Shown piece after piece: positions 53,503 to 62,162 of a stretch of 64,000 bases of DNA; the first letter of the stretch is position 1; each line of letters starts with the position of its first letter. The stretch lies in the NCBI GenBank assembly GCA_026708325.1, contig JAPOVC010000026.1:62001-126000 (forward strand), written 5' to 3'. Made by a program: the position numbers and the translations under genes. Source of the stretch: Anaerolineaceae bacterium (lineage in GTDB: Bacteria; Chloroflexota; Anaerolineae; Aggregatilineales; Phototrophicaceae). The notes beneath the pieces were generated by a model. The model did no database searches and was not told the DNA's origin. It was given only the letters and a program-made list of their open reading frames with translations.

Positions 53503-56199
53503 ATGAAGCGCATGAGCAGCAGTGAGGCGCGCGCGGCCTTTCTGGACTACTTCGCCGACAGGCAGCATCAGGTTGTCGCGTCCTCCTCTTTGGTCCCTGG
53601 CAATGACCCCACCCTGCTCTTCGCCAATTCAGGCATGGTGCAGTTCAAGGACGTCTTCCTCGGGAACGAGCGGCGCGACTATCGTCGGGCGACCACGTCG
53701 CAAAAGTGTCTTCGCGTCAGCGGCAAGCACAACGATCTGGAAGAGGTGGGCCCCTCCCCCCGCCATCACACCTTCTTTGAAATGCTGGGGAACTTCAGTT
53801 TTGGCGATTACTTCAAACTGGAAGCCATGCAAATGGCCTGGGAGTTGCTGACGGTCGTCTACGGGCTGCCAACCGAGCGACTCGCCGTCACCGTCTACGA
53901 AAGAGACGATGAAAGTTACGAGCTCTGGCGGGACGCCATCGGCATCGATCCACAACGAATCGCCCGCCTCGGGCCGGACGACAACTTCTGGCAGATGGCG
54001 GAGACCGGCCCCTGCGGCCCCAACAGCGAGATTCACTGGGACAAGTTCCCGGAGCGCGGCGAGGCCGGCATCATCGCCTCGCTGGAAGCCGACGACGACC
54101 GCTTCCTTGAGCTCTGGAACCTGGTTTTCATGCAATTCAACCGAACGAAGCCAGACCCCGATCACAGCGGCGCCTGGGACGCGCCCTTGCCCAGGCCCGG
54201 CGTGGACACCGGTCTCGGTCTGGAGCGAATCACAAGCATTCTGCAGGGCGTGGACGTCAATTACGATACAGACCTCTTTCTGCCTGCGATTCAGGCCCTG
54301 CAGTTCCTGACCGGCCACAGCGATGCCGAGCGGGACGCTGACATCGTTCCCTATCGCGTAATCTCCGACCACATGCGGGCCGCCGTCTTTCTCATCGCCG
54401 ACGGCGTGCTGCCCGGCCCCAAAGGACGCGACTCAGTGACCCGCCTGGTCATTCGTCGCGCCGCGCGCTTTGGACGCAAACTGGGTTTCGACGGCCCGTT
54501 TCTGGCGCAGATTGCCAACGCCGTTATTGAGGTCATGGGCGGTCACTTCGTGGAACTGGTCGAACGCCAGTCGGTGATTTGCGGCGTCATCACGCGGGAG
54601 GAAGAACGCTTTCATCGTACGCTGGGGCGCGGGCTGGGCGAGCTGGACAACATGCTTGACGACCTGCAGGAGAGCGGGAACTGCACCCTGCCGGGAGAGC
54701 GGGCCTTTTACCTCACGGCGACGCTCGGCCTGCCCGTGGAAGTCATTCGCGACGTCGCCTCCGAGCGCGACATGCAAGTCGACCTCGCCGGATTTGAAGC
54801 CGCGCAGCAGCGACACGCGCTCGTAAGCGGCGCCGGTCAGGCGATGGGCGCGTTGGAGGGCAACGAAGCCTGGCAGGCCATGTACAGCGACCTGCAGAAT
54901 TCCAATGACATCGTGTACGACCCCTACGGGCTGCCGGAGAGGAAGACGCGGCTGCTGGCCCTGTTGCAGGGAGCCCGGCCCCTCGCCGAAGCCATCGCCG
55001 GCGATCGCGTGGAAGTGGTGTTGGCCGAAACGCCCTTTTACGTCGAGGCGGGCGGCCAGGTCGCCGATCGCGGCGTCATTCATGGCGATGGCTGGACAAT
55101 CGACGTCGAGGACACGCGCCAGCCGGTCGAAGGCCTCGTGGTGCACCTGGGTGAGGTCATTGAGGGCCGTCCCCGGGCCGGTGAAGAGGCTGTGGCTGCC
55201 GTGGATGTCCAGCGGCGTCTGGACGTAACCCGCAATCACAGCGCAACCCATTTGTTGCATGCTGCCCTGCGGCATCAGCTGGGTGAACAGGTCCAGCAGC
55301 GGGGATCGCTGGTCGCTCCTGACCGGCTGCGCTTCGACTTCGTTCACGATGGCCCCGTCAGCGACGGCGAATTGCGGCGCGTGGAAGCCGAGGTCAACGA
55401 CGCCATTCTGTCGGACCTCTGTGTCGAGGTGGCCTTCAAGCCCCTGGCCGAGGCGCGCGCAGATGGCGCGATCGCCCTTTTCGGCGAAAAGTACAGCGAC
55501 ATGGTGCGCACCATTGGCATCGGCAACGGGGACAGTCGTTACAGCTATGAGCTTTGCGGGGGGCTGCACGTCGCCCGCACCCAGGCGATCGGGCAATTCC
55601 GTATTCTCTCGGAAGGCAGCGTGAGCGCCGGCGTACGACGGGTTGAGGCCGTCACGGGTCGCGCCGCGCAGGACTATGTCCAGGGTGCTCTCGCGCAACT
55701 GGGAGAGTTGGCCAGGTCCCTGGGCGGCAGCAGGCGGGAGTTGCCGGAACGACTGGCCGCCCTGCAGAAGGAACTGGGTGACAGTCGTCGCGAACTCGCT
55801 GCCCTGCGACGAGAGATGGCCCACCATGAATTCGCCAGACATCTGGATGACATCGAATACGCCGGCGATTTGCCCTTTCTCATCGCCCGGATGGACAGCC
55901 AACCGATGGAAGCCCTGCGAGAACTGGCGGACGCCTTTCGTCAGCAGGTGCCGGACGGCGCGTTGATTCTTGGAGGCGTCTACGAAGAGCGCCCCCTGTT
56001 GCTGGTTGCCGTCGCCCGCGAGCGCGTGAAACAGGGCTTGCATGCCGGCCAGATCATCCGTCCCCTGGCCAAACGGGTTGGCGGCGGCGGTGGCGGACGG
56101 CCCGACATGGCCCAGGCCGGCGGCCGCGATGCCGAAGCCCTGCCACAAGCGCTCGCCGACGCCCGCAACCTGATCATGGACCACTGGCAACCGGCCTGA
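53503..56199 (+). CDS. alaS: Alanyl-tRNA synthetase
   Basis: 898-residue class II synthetase. The catalytic domain begins SEARAAFLDYFADRQHQVV and includes GMVQFKDVFLG, KHNDLEEVGPSPRHHTFFEM and GPCGPNSEIHWD. The editing domain holds the zinc-binding His in NHSATHLLHAALRHQLG and ELCGGLHVARTQAIGQFRI. A coiled-coil and DHHA1 C-Ala domain ends with KRVGGGGGGRPDMAQAGG. The ATG at 53503 follows AAGGT; frames extending upstream to 52282 lie antisense to glgB and were rejected. It is first of an alaS-(baseplate-J-like)-ruvX operon. Confidence 0.97.
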   Translation: MKRMSSSEARAAFLDYFADRQHQVVASSSLVPGNDPTLLFANSGMVQFKDVFLGNERRDYRRATTSQKCLRVSGKHNDLEEVGPSPRHHTFFEMLGNFSFGDYFKLEAMQMAWELLTVVYGLPTERLAVTVYERDDESYELWRDAIGIDPQRIARLGPDDNFWQMAETGPCGPNSEIHWDKFPERGEAGIIASLEADDDRFLELWNLVFMQFNRTKPDPDHSGAWDAPLPRPGVDTGLGLERITSILQGVDVNYDTDLFLPAIQALQFLTGHSDAERDADIVPYRVISDHMRAAVFLIADGVLPGPKGRDSVTRLVIRRAARFGRKLGFDGPFLAQIANAVIEVMGGHFVELVERQSVICGVITREEERFHRTLGRGLGELDNMLDDLQESGNCTLPGERAFYLTATLGLPVEVIRDVASERDMQVDLAGFEAAQQRHALVSGAGQAMGALEGNEAWQAMYSDLQNSNDIVYDPYGLPERKTRLLALLQGARPLAEAIAGDRVEVVLAETPFYVEAGGQVADRGVIHGDGWTIDVEDTRQPVEGLVVHLGEVIEGRPRAGEEAVAAVDVQRRLDVTRNHSATHLLHAALRHQLGEQVQQRGSLVAPDRLRFDFVHDGPVSDGELRRVEAEVNDAILSDLCVEVAFKPLAEARADGAIALFGEKYSDMVRTIGIGNGDSRYSYELCGGLHVARTQAIGQFRILSEGSVSAGVRRVEAVTGRAAQDYVQGALAQLGELARSLGGSRRELPERLAALQKELGDSRRELAALRREMAHHEFARHLDDIEYAGDLPFLIARMDSQPMEALRELADAFRQQVPDGALILGGVYEERPLLLVAVARERVKQGLHAGQIIRPLAKRVGGGGGGRPDMAQAGGRDAEALPQALADARNLIMDHWQPA

Positions 56200-56200
56200 C

Positions 56201-57754
56201 ATGCCCCGCCCGGAGTTGTTGCAACTCGAGCGCAATGAGGACGTGGCTTCCGTTCGCAGTCGCCTGCTGCCCCTGGCGAGCAACAAATTGCTGCTGGTCT
56301 GGCCTGTCCGCGGCACGGCGCTTACGCGGCGGCTCGAACTGGTGCTGGTGCAGCGCGAGGCGCAGCGGCTCGGCATCCAGCTCGCCCTGTTGACCCAGGA
56401 TCCAGATGTTATTCGTCATGCCCGCGAACTCAACCTCAGCACCTTCGCCACGGTTGGCGCCAGCGAACGCGGTCGCTGGAAACGGGGACGAGCCCGTCTT
56501 TTGTCGCCGCAACGCCTTGCGACGTCCAACGGGTCACAGCCGGCAGGACCGGAAGAATCCGCCATCGCCCGCGTTCAGGCTGCCAGAAAAGAGCCGCCAC
56601 GGGTGCTGCGGCTGACGGGGGGCATCGTCTTGCTTCTGGTCGTGCTGGCGTTGGTGGCTGCGGCAGCCCTGCTCATCGTGCCGGAGGCGACCGTAACCAT
56701 TTTGCCGGCCCGCAGTCTCGTTCAGGCTGAAGCCCTGATCACTGCCGACCCCGAAGCCCTTGCTCCGGACCTGGTCGATGCCATTGTTCCGGCCCTGCCC
56801 CTCAGCATCACCGTGGAGCAAGGCGCCAGCATGCCGCCCGGTGGCCGACAGGTGCTTTCCTCCACCCTGGCCAGGGGTAGCGTCACTTTTGTCAACCTCG
56901 GCAGTGACCCTGTGGTCATACCCACCGGCACCCTGGTGGGAACCGCCGGCGCCAGACCAGTCTGGTTTCATACGCTCACCGGCGGCACGCTGGAAGCGGG
57001 AGCGGGCAGCCAGCTTGAACTGCCGGTCGAGGCAGGAACAGATTTCCCTGGGGCCGTCGGAAACGTTGACAGAGGACACATCAATACCCTGGGCAGTGAA
57101 CTTGCACCTTACGTCAGTGTGCGCAATCTGCAACCCACCAGCGGCGGCAGCAGCCGCTCCGTCGGCATCGTGTTGCCGGAGGACCAGGAGCGTCTGTTGG
57201 CCACAGCCCGACAGCAAATCAAGTCACAGGCCTACATCTCCCTGCTTTCGCGCCTGGACGAAAACCAGTATCTCATCCTCGAATCGATCAATCTGGCCAC
57301 CGAACGTAGCGACTGGACCCGCTTTAGCGCCGCTCCAGGCGACGCGGCGGAGTCCCTGCGACTTGACATGAAGGCGATCGTTGAAGCCGTAGCCATCGAC
57401 GAAAGCCATGCGCAACAGATCTTGCTGGGGCGATTGCAGTCCCAGGTCGAACCCGGCAGCAACTTGCTGATGCATACGATTCATCACGACCGCGGTCCGG
57501 TCGTCAGCGATTACGCCGACGGACTCATTCGCTTCTCCCGCAGCGCTCACGGACTTACTGAAAGCGTCATCGATACCGCTGCCCTGAGGCAGCAACTCGG
57601 CGGGCTCACACCGGCCGAGGCGCGGAGCCTCATCCACCGCAACTGGCCGCTGCAACCGGGAACGACAGCGCTGGTTGAGATCACGCCGGCGTGGCCCGGG
57701 CGCCTGCCTTTCCTGCCCTTGCGAATTCGGGTCCTGCTGGCGGAACAGACATGA
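56201..57754 (+). CDS. Membrane-anchored baseplate-J/gp47-like protein
   Basis: 517 residues. An N-terminal cytoplasmic domain of about 100 residues has a Rossmann-like alternation (NKLLLVWPV, LVLVQREAQRLGIQLALLTQ, DVIRHARELNLSTFATV). A basic linker and one membrane helix (about 138-160) follow. The extracytoplasmic part contains a Baseplate_J-like segment: GSVTFVNLGSDPVVIPTGTL, then AGTDFPGAVGNVDRGHINTL. No phage tail or contractile-system genes are near, so it is not part of an evident prophage. It starts 1 nt after alaS and overlaps ruvX (ATGA), so it is expressed with housekeeping genes. Function unknown; an envelope role is plausible. Confidence 0.7.
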   Translation: MPRPELLQLERNEDVASVRSRLLPLASNKLLLVWPVRGTALTRRLELVLVQREAQRLGIQLALLTQDPDVIRHARELNLSTFATVGASERGRWKRGRARLLSPQRLATSNGSQPAGPEESAIARVQAARKEPPRVLRLTGGIVLLLVVLALVAAAALLIVPEATVTILPARSLVQAEALITADPEALAPDLVDAIVPALPLSITVEQGASMPPGGRQVLSSTLARGSVTFVNLGSDPVVIPTGTLVGTAGARPVWFHTLTGGTLEAGAGSQLELPVEAGTDFPGAVGNVDRGHINTLGSELAPYVSVRNLQPTSGGSSRSVGIVLPEDQERLLATARQQIKSQAYISLLSRLDENQYLILESINLATERSDWTRFSAAPGDAAESLRLDMKAIVEAVAIDESHAQQILLGRLQSQVEPGSNLLMHTIHHDRGPVVSDYADGLIRFSRSAHGLTESVIDTAALRQQLGGLTPAEARSLIHRNWPLQPGTTALVEITPAWPGRLPFLPLRIRVLLAEQT

Positions 57755-58221
57755 AACTGCTGGCAATCGACCACGGAGAACGTCGACTGGGGCTGGCAAC
57801 CTGCGACAGTAGCGGGCTGGTTGCCCGCGAATTGACCATTCTGCCCCGCCGTACACGCAGGGAGGATTTCGCGGCAATCCAGGAGCACGCCGCCAGGGAA
57901 GGGGCCCGCGCCCTGCTGGTGGGACTGCCGCTGAACGACCTGTCCGCCAGGCGCGAGAGGGAACGCTGCACCATTGTGCGCCGCTGGGCCGGGCGATTGG
58001 CGCGCGCCACAGGCCTGCCGGTGACTCTCTGGGACGAACAACTCTCCAGCATCGAGGCGCAGCAACTGGCCCGCGCGCGCAAACGCGGCCCGCGCGCGCC
58101 GATCGATGACCTGGCCGCCCGCGTCATCCTGCAAAGCTATCTGGATGCCCTGCGCGACGGACTTGCCGGTGAGCCCGAGCAGATTATGGCGACGTCACCG
58201 CCGGACTCACAGGGCGTTTAG
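57751..58221 (+). CDS. ruvX: Holliday junction resolvase-like RuvX/YqgF
   Basis: 156-residue RNase H-fold protein of the YqgF family. The first catalytic Asp is in LLAIDHGERRLGLATCD; LLVGLPLNDLSAR and the C-terminal IDDLAARVILQSYLDAL supply the other acidic sites. Where homologues have ERLTT, this one has EQLSS. In E. coli it matures pre-16S rRNA; resolvase activity is known for some relatives. The ATG overlaps the previous stop. Its 3' end overlaps the convergent amidase gene by 15 nt. Confidence 0.9.
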   Translation: MKLLAIDHGERRLGLATCDSSGLVARELTILPRRTRREDFAAIQEHAAREGARALLVGLPLNDLSARRERERCTIVRRWAGRLARATGLPVTLWDEQLSSIEAQQLARARKRGPRAPIDDLAARVILQSYLDALRDGLAGEPEQIMATSPPDSQGV

Positions 58222-59511
58222 GCCGGAAAGGGCTTCCTCCAGTCCGCCCGCATGGTCAAGCAGAAGCTCATCCGCGCCATGACGACTGCAGGCCTGCAGC
58301 CCCAGCGGCAAGCCGTTGCCCGCGCGTCCAGCCGGAATGCTCAGGGATGGCAGACCGGCATGCGTCCAGGGCAGATTCATGACCGGATCACCGGTGTAAC
58401 CAATGCCTGCGGGCGCCGGCCCAATCGCTGGCGGGCTGAGCCACAGATCGATGCCGGCAGAATCCATCCTCTCGTGCAGGTCCTGGCGAGTCCTCGCCTG
58501 GCTGGCGCGGGCGCGCTCCGCCCTGACCGAATCAACCTTCTGACCCTTACGGATGAGTTCAGCCGTGCCGGAGCGGTACGAGGCCTCGTGGGCTTCGAAC
58601 CAGAGTTCATGTTCCCGCGTCATCTCGTACGCCATCAGGGACCGGTGTAAATCCTCCATGGAAACATGGTCTTCAAACAGGGTCACGCGCTGAACCGCGT
58701 AGCCGGCGCGCTGCAAGACTTCCAGCTGCGCTTCGTAACCGGCACGCCCCTCGTCATCCAGCAACTCCAGCATGGGTCCTGTCAGCGCAGCAAGAACTGG
58801 CTTCATGGCAGCGCGAACATCGCGCCAGTTGCGACACAGCACTGATGCAGCCAAACGCATGCCGGCCACGTCCTGAGTAAACAGTCCCACATGGTCAAGC
58901 GAGCGGGCGACGTAGACCACGCCCTCCGCATCGATGCGGCCGAAGCCTGGTTTGAACCCCACCACGCCGCAAAATGCTGCCGGCCGAATCACCGAGCCAA
59001 TGGTCTGTGATCCCAAAGCCAGCGCGCACTCTCCTGCCGCTACCGCCGCCGCCGAGCCGCTGCTGCTGCCGCCGGGCGTGTGCGCCGGATTGTGCGGGTT
59101 CCGCGTCGGCCCAGGCTCGAAGCAGGCGAATTCGGTCGTGACGGTCTTGCCCAGCACCAGCGCCCCGGACCGTTGCAATCGCGTGACGCAGTCCGCCTGC
59201 GCGGACTCAAGGAGGCCCGCGGGCAAGGCACTGCCGGCGCGCGTAGGCAGACTGTCCACCCTGTAAATGTCCTTGACCCCCAGCGGAATGCCAAAGAGGG
59301 GAGGTCGCGTTTCCGGCTCGGGCCAGCGCTCCAGAACGGCCTCCGCCGCGCGCATGACCCGTTCATGGCGTCCCGGCTCGGGAAGAAAGGCCTGAAGCCG
59401 CGGGTCCATGTCGTCCAGACGCTTCAGGACCATCTCTGTGAAGGCGAGCAGATCGATTTCGCCGCAGCGCAATCGCGCGGCGGTCGGCGCCAGGGGCATG
59501 GGATGCAGCAT
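58207..59511 (-). CDS. Amidase-signature family protein
   Basis: 434-residue Ser-cisSer-Lys hydrolase. The Lys is in FGIPLGVKDIYRV, the glycine/serine signature is TPGGSSSGSAAAVAAG, and the nucleophilic Ser region reads LGSQTIGSVIRPAAFCG. It resembles GatA but lacks the neighbours of GatCAB and has the shape of stand-alone amidases; the substrate is unknown. GGAAAGG precedes the ATG at 59511. Confidence 0.88.
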   Translation of the reverse strand: MLHPMPLAPTAARLRCGEIDLLAFTEMVLKRLDDMDPRLQAFLPEPGRHERVMRAAEAVLERWPEPETRPPLFGIPLGVKDIYRVDSLPTRAGSALPAGLLESAQADCVTRLQRSGALVLGKTVTTEFACFEPGPTRNPHNPAHTPGGSSSGSAAAVAAGECALALGSQTIGSVIRPAAFCGVVGFKPGFGRIDAEGVVYVARSLDHVGLFTQDVAGMRLAASVLCRNWRDVRAAMKPVLAALTGPMLELLDDEGRAGYEAQLEVLQRAGYAVQRVTLFEDHVSMEDLHRSLMAYEMTREHELWFEAHEASYRSGTAELIRKGQKVDSVRAERARASQARTRQDLHERMDSAGIDLWLSPPAIGPAPAGIGYTGDPVMNLPWTHAGLPSLSIPAGRAGNGLPLGLQACSRHGADELLLDHAGGLEEALSGLNAL

Positions 59512-59538
59512 GCAACACCTTTCCGCTTAATCTCAACA

Positions 59539-59566
59539 ATTGTATCGTGGCGGGGATTCTTGTCAG
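59539..59566 (-). promoter_or_regulatory. Promoter of the amidase gene
   Basis: On the minus strand CTGACA (forward 59561-59566), a 16-nt spacer and TACAAT (forward 59539-59544) predict a start near 59532, 21 nt before the ATG. It lies in the region shared with mltG. Confidence 0.5.
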
Positions 59567-59600
59567 AATACTGACGGGTTCACGGCAACAGGAGTCCTTG

Positions 59601-60713
59601 TTGGCCAATCGTGGCACATGCCTGCTGCTCACCGCAGCGGCGATATTCTTTCTGTTCATCGGGCTGTCCCTGCCCGTCCTGTTGTCCGGCAATGCCGGCG
59701 GAGTCGGCGGGCTGCTGCGGCGCGGGCTCACGCGCATCGCCCTGCTGACGCGTAGTGATGAATTGTCGCGTGCCATCGGCAGCGACTCAACGCCCGTCCG
59801 TTTCGAGGTGCAACATGGCACTACGGCCAGCGCAGTCGCGCAGCAACTCCACGGTGCCGGCCTGATTCACGACGACCGGCTCTTCGTCGACTACGCTTTC
59901 GCCAGCGGTCTGGACGTGCAATTGCGGGCTGGCGTTTACTTCCTCAACCAGGCCCAGGCCATCCCCGCCATCGCGCAGCAGCTGGCCGATGCCTGGGGCG
60001 CCGCCCTGCGCCTGCGCATCTTTCCAGGCTGGCGTCTGGAGCAGGTCGCTGCGGCCATCGACGGCCAAAATCGTCTGGGCTTTAGCGGCGCGGAGTTCCT
60101 TCAACTGGCGGGCCCCAACGCCTGGCTGGACCCGGAGCAGGCTGCCCTGACCGGCCTGCCCCCTGGAGCATCGCTGGAGGGCTACCTCTTCCCGGACGAT
60201 TACAGTCTGCCGCCCAATTTAACGGCGCTCGGGCTGCGCCAGGCGTTGATCCAGCAATTGCTCGCCCGGGTGACGCCCCGGATGCTTGCCGATGCGGCCG
60301 CCCAGGGCTTCACCTTGCATGAAGTGCTGACTCTGGCGTCGATCGTCGAGCGCGAATCACTGCATGAGGACGAAGACGCGCGCATCGCCGGCGTCTATCG
60401 TCGCCGTCTGGCGATCGGCATGAGGCTGGAAGCAGACCCCACCGTGCAGTATGGCCTGGCGCCGCAAGCCGGGACCTGGTGGCCGCAGATCACCCAGGCG
60501 CACTACCGCTCGGTGGACTCGCCATGGAACACCTATCTCCATGGCGGGCTGCCGCCGGGGCCCATCGCCAGCCCGGGCCTGTCGGCCATCCACGCCGCGA
60601 TTTACCCGGCTGAAGGCGACTCACTTTTCTTCCGGGCCGCCTGCGACGGCAGCGGTTACCACAACTTTGCGCGCAGCTTCGAGGAGCACCTCGCCAACGC
60701 CTGTCCTGCCTGA
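59601..60713 (+). CDS. mltG: Endolytic murein transglycosylase MltG (YceG-like)
   Basis: 370 residues from the TTG at 59601, which has AGGAG six nt upstream; an in-frame GTG at 59547 lacks a site and is the alternative. One N-terminal membrane helix (LLLTAAAIFFLFIGLSLPVLL) anchors the protein. A LysM-like subdomain (FEVQHGTTASAVAQQLHGAG) precedes the catalytic domain with SLEGYLFPDDYSL, Glu250 in LASIVERES, GMRLEADPTVQYGL and SPWNTYLHGGLPPGPIASPG. MltG cuts nascent glycan strands and helps set their length. Confidence 0.93.
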   Translation: MANRGTCLLLTAAAIFFLFIGLSLPVLLSGNAGGVGGLLRRGLTRIALLTRSDELSRAIGSDSTPVRFEVQHGTTASAVAQQLHGAGLIHDDRLFVDYAFASGLDVQLRAGVYFLNQAQAIPAIAQQLADAWGAALRLRIFPGWRLEQVAAAIDGQNRLGFSGAEFLQLAGPNAWLDPEQAALTGLPPGASLEGYLFPDDYSLPPNLTALGLRQALIQQLLARVTPRMLADAAAQGFTLHEVLTLASIVERESLHEDEDARIAGVYRRRLAIGMRLEADPTVQYGLAPQAGTWWPQITQAHYRSVDSPWNTYLHGGLPPGPIASPGLSAIHAAIYPAEGDSLFFRAACDGSGYHNFARSFEEHLANACPA

Positions 60714-60717
60714 AGAC

Positions 60718-62067
60718 TCAGGCCTGCAGAGGACCTCGCTTCTGCCGCCGTCCGTGAATCTCTCCCAACACGAGCGGCAGCGGCGCGACGTCTTCCTGCG
60801 ACAGCGGGATGAGGCCAACCAGTTCCTCGCGACAGCGCATGAGGCTCTCCTCGCTGTTGGCGTGAATCGTCACGAGGGGGTCGCCGGCAGCCACACGTTG
60901 ACCCACCTTGACGTGTACCCACAGACCGGTGGCGTGGTCCAGTTCGTCGCCCTTCGATTCGCGGCCAATGCCCAGGGCGAAGGCGGCGTGGATGACGCCG
61001 CGCGCCGGCACCGCCTTCACAACACCCGGTCTGGCGGCGGTAAGGGTTTCAACGAGACGGGCCGTCGGCAGGCGTTCAGGCTCGTCCACCATGCCCACGT
61101 CACCGTCCTGGGCGTTCACCATGTCCCGAAATCGTCGCAGGGCAGCCCCGGAATCCAGGCTCTCGACCAGGGCATCACGTACCTCGCCAGGATCTTCCCA
61201 ACGCCCCCCCTGCCCCGCCAGTCTCAACATGTGGCCGGCGATGATCAGGCAATGCTCACGCAGGTCTTCAGGCCCGCCACCGCGCAGCGTGTCCAGCGCC
61301 TCCCGCACCTCCAGGGCGTTGCCCACGGCCCCGCCGAGCGGCTGGTTCATGTTGGAAATCACGGCGATGACATCCCGTCCGGCATCCTCGCCGATGGAGA
61401 CCATTTGCTGCGCCAGTTCGCGACCCTGGTTCGTCTCGGTCATGAATGCGCCCTCGCCCACCTTGACGTCCAGCACGATGCCGTCGGCGCCGGCGGCGAT
61501 TTTCTTGCTCATGATGCTGCTGGCGATGAGGGGAATGCTGGGCACAGTTGCCGTGACATCGCGCAGGGCATAAATGAGTCCATCCGCCGGCGCCAGTTCC
61601 TCGCTTTGCCCGGCGATCACCAGGCCCACTTCCCGCGCCTGGCGGGCAAAACGTTCCGTCGCCAGGGTGACGTTGAAACCCGCGATGGATTCCAGTTTGT
61701 CCAGCGTACCGCCCGTATAACCCAGCGCGCGGCCGCTCATCTTGGCCACCGGCACGCCACACGCGGCCACCATCGGCAACACCACCAGTGAGGTCTTGTC
61801 ACCGACCCCGCCTGACGAATGTTTGTCCACCGCATAGCTTCCCAGCATGTCCCGCAATCGCAGTTCCACACCGGAGCGCACCATGGCCTGGGTCAGTTGC
61901 GATATCTCCGCCCGCGTCATGCCACGCAGCAAAATGGCCATCAACAGGGCCGACACCTGGTAATCCGGCAATGTGCCGGCCGTGTAGCCACCAATGACCC
62001 AGGCGATTTCGTCCCCGGTCAGTTCGGCGCCATCGCGTTTGCGTTCCAGAATGTCGATCATTCGCAT
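60718..62067 (-). CDS. Pyrimidine-nucleoside (thymidine) phosphorylase
   Basis: 449-residue family-2 nucleoside phosphorylase. MIDILERKRDGAELTGDEIA, the phosphate loop VDKHSSGGVGDKTSLVVLP, SGRALGYTGGTLDKLESIAG, and SKKIAAGADGIVLDVKVGEGAFM are diagnostic. The C-terminal barrel-sandwich domain is present. It releases thymine or uracil from (deoxy)nucleosides; deoA and pdp types cannot be separated by eye. GGGAGG seven nt before the ATG at 62067 sets the start. Its stop lies 4 nt from that of convergent mltG. Confidence 0.94.
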   Translation of the reverse strand: MRMIDILERKRDGAELTGDEIAWVIGGYTAGTLPDYQVSALLMAILLRGMTRAEISQLTQAMVRSGVELRLRDMLGSYAVDKHSSGGVGDKTSLVVLPMVAACGVPVAKMSGRALGYTGGTLDKLESIAGFNVTLATERFARQAREVGLVIAGQSEELAPADGLIYALRDVTATVPSIPLIASSIMSKKIAAGADGIVLDVKVGEGAFMTETNQGRELAQQMVSIGEDAGRDVIAVISNMNQPLGGAVGNALEVREALDTLRGGGPEDLREHCLIIAGHMLRLAGQGGRWEDPGEVRDALVESLDSGAALRRFRDMVNAQDGDVGMVDEPERLPTARLVETLTAARPGVVKAVPARGVIHAAFALGIGRESKGDELDHATGLWVHVKVGQRVAAGDPLVTIHANSEESLMRCREELVGLIPLSQEDVAPLPLVLGEIHGRRQKRGPLQA

Positions 62068-62126
62068 GGATCTGCCTCCCCCGACTGCGCCGACTCTGGC
62101 GCAAGCGGCAGCGACTCGCAAGACTC

Positions 62127-62135
62127 TGCTATACT
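62127..62135 (+). promoter_or_regulatory. Extended -10 promoter of the S9 peptidase gene
   Basis: TGCTATACT at 62127-62135 is an extended -10 element with no clear -35 box. It sits inside a 6-bp inverted repeat, GCGGCA (62105-62110) and TGCCGC (62135-62140). The start would be near 62142, 21 nt before the ATG. Confidence 0.5.
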
Positions 62136-62162
62136 GCCGCGAGCGTCGGACGGGAACCTGCC

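Noticed and set aside
54433..56376. Minus-strand frame of 647 codons over alaS
   Set aside because: Antisense to a complete alaS; translation shows no recognisable domain and no ribosome site.
56201..57754. Prophage or contractile-injection locus suggested by the baseplate-J-like domain
   Set aside because: No tail, sheath, spike, portal or integrase genes are nearby, and the gene is coupled to alaS and ruvX.
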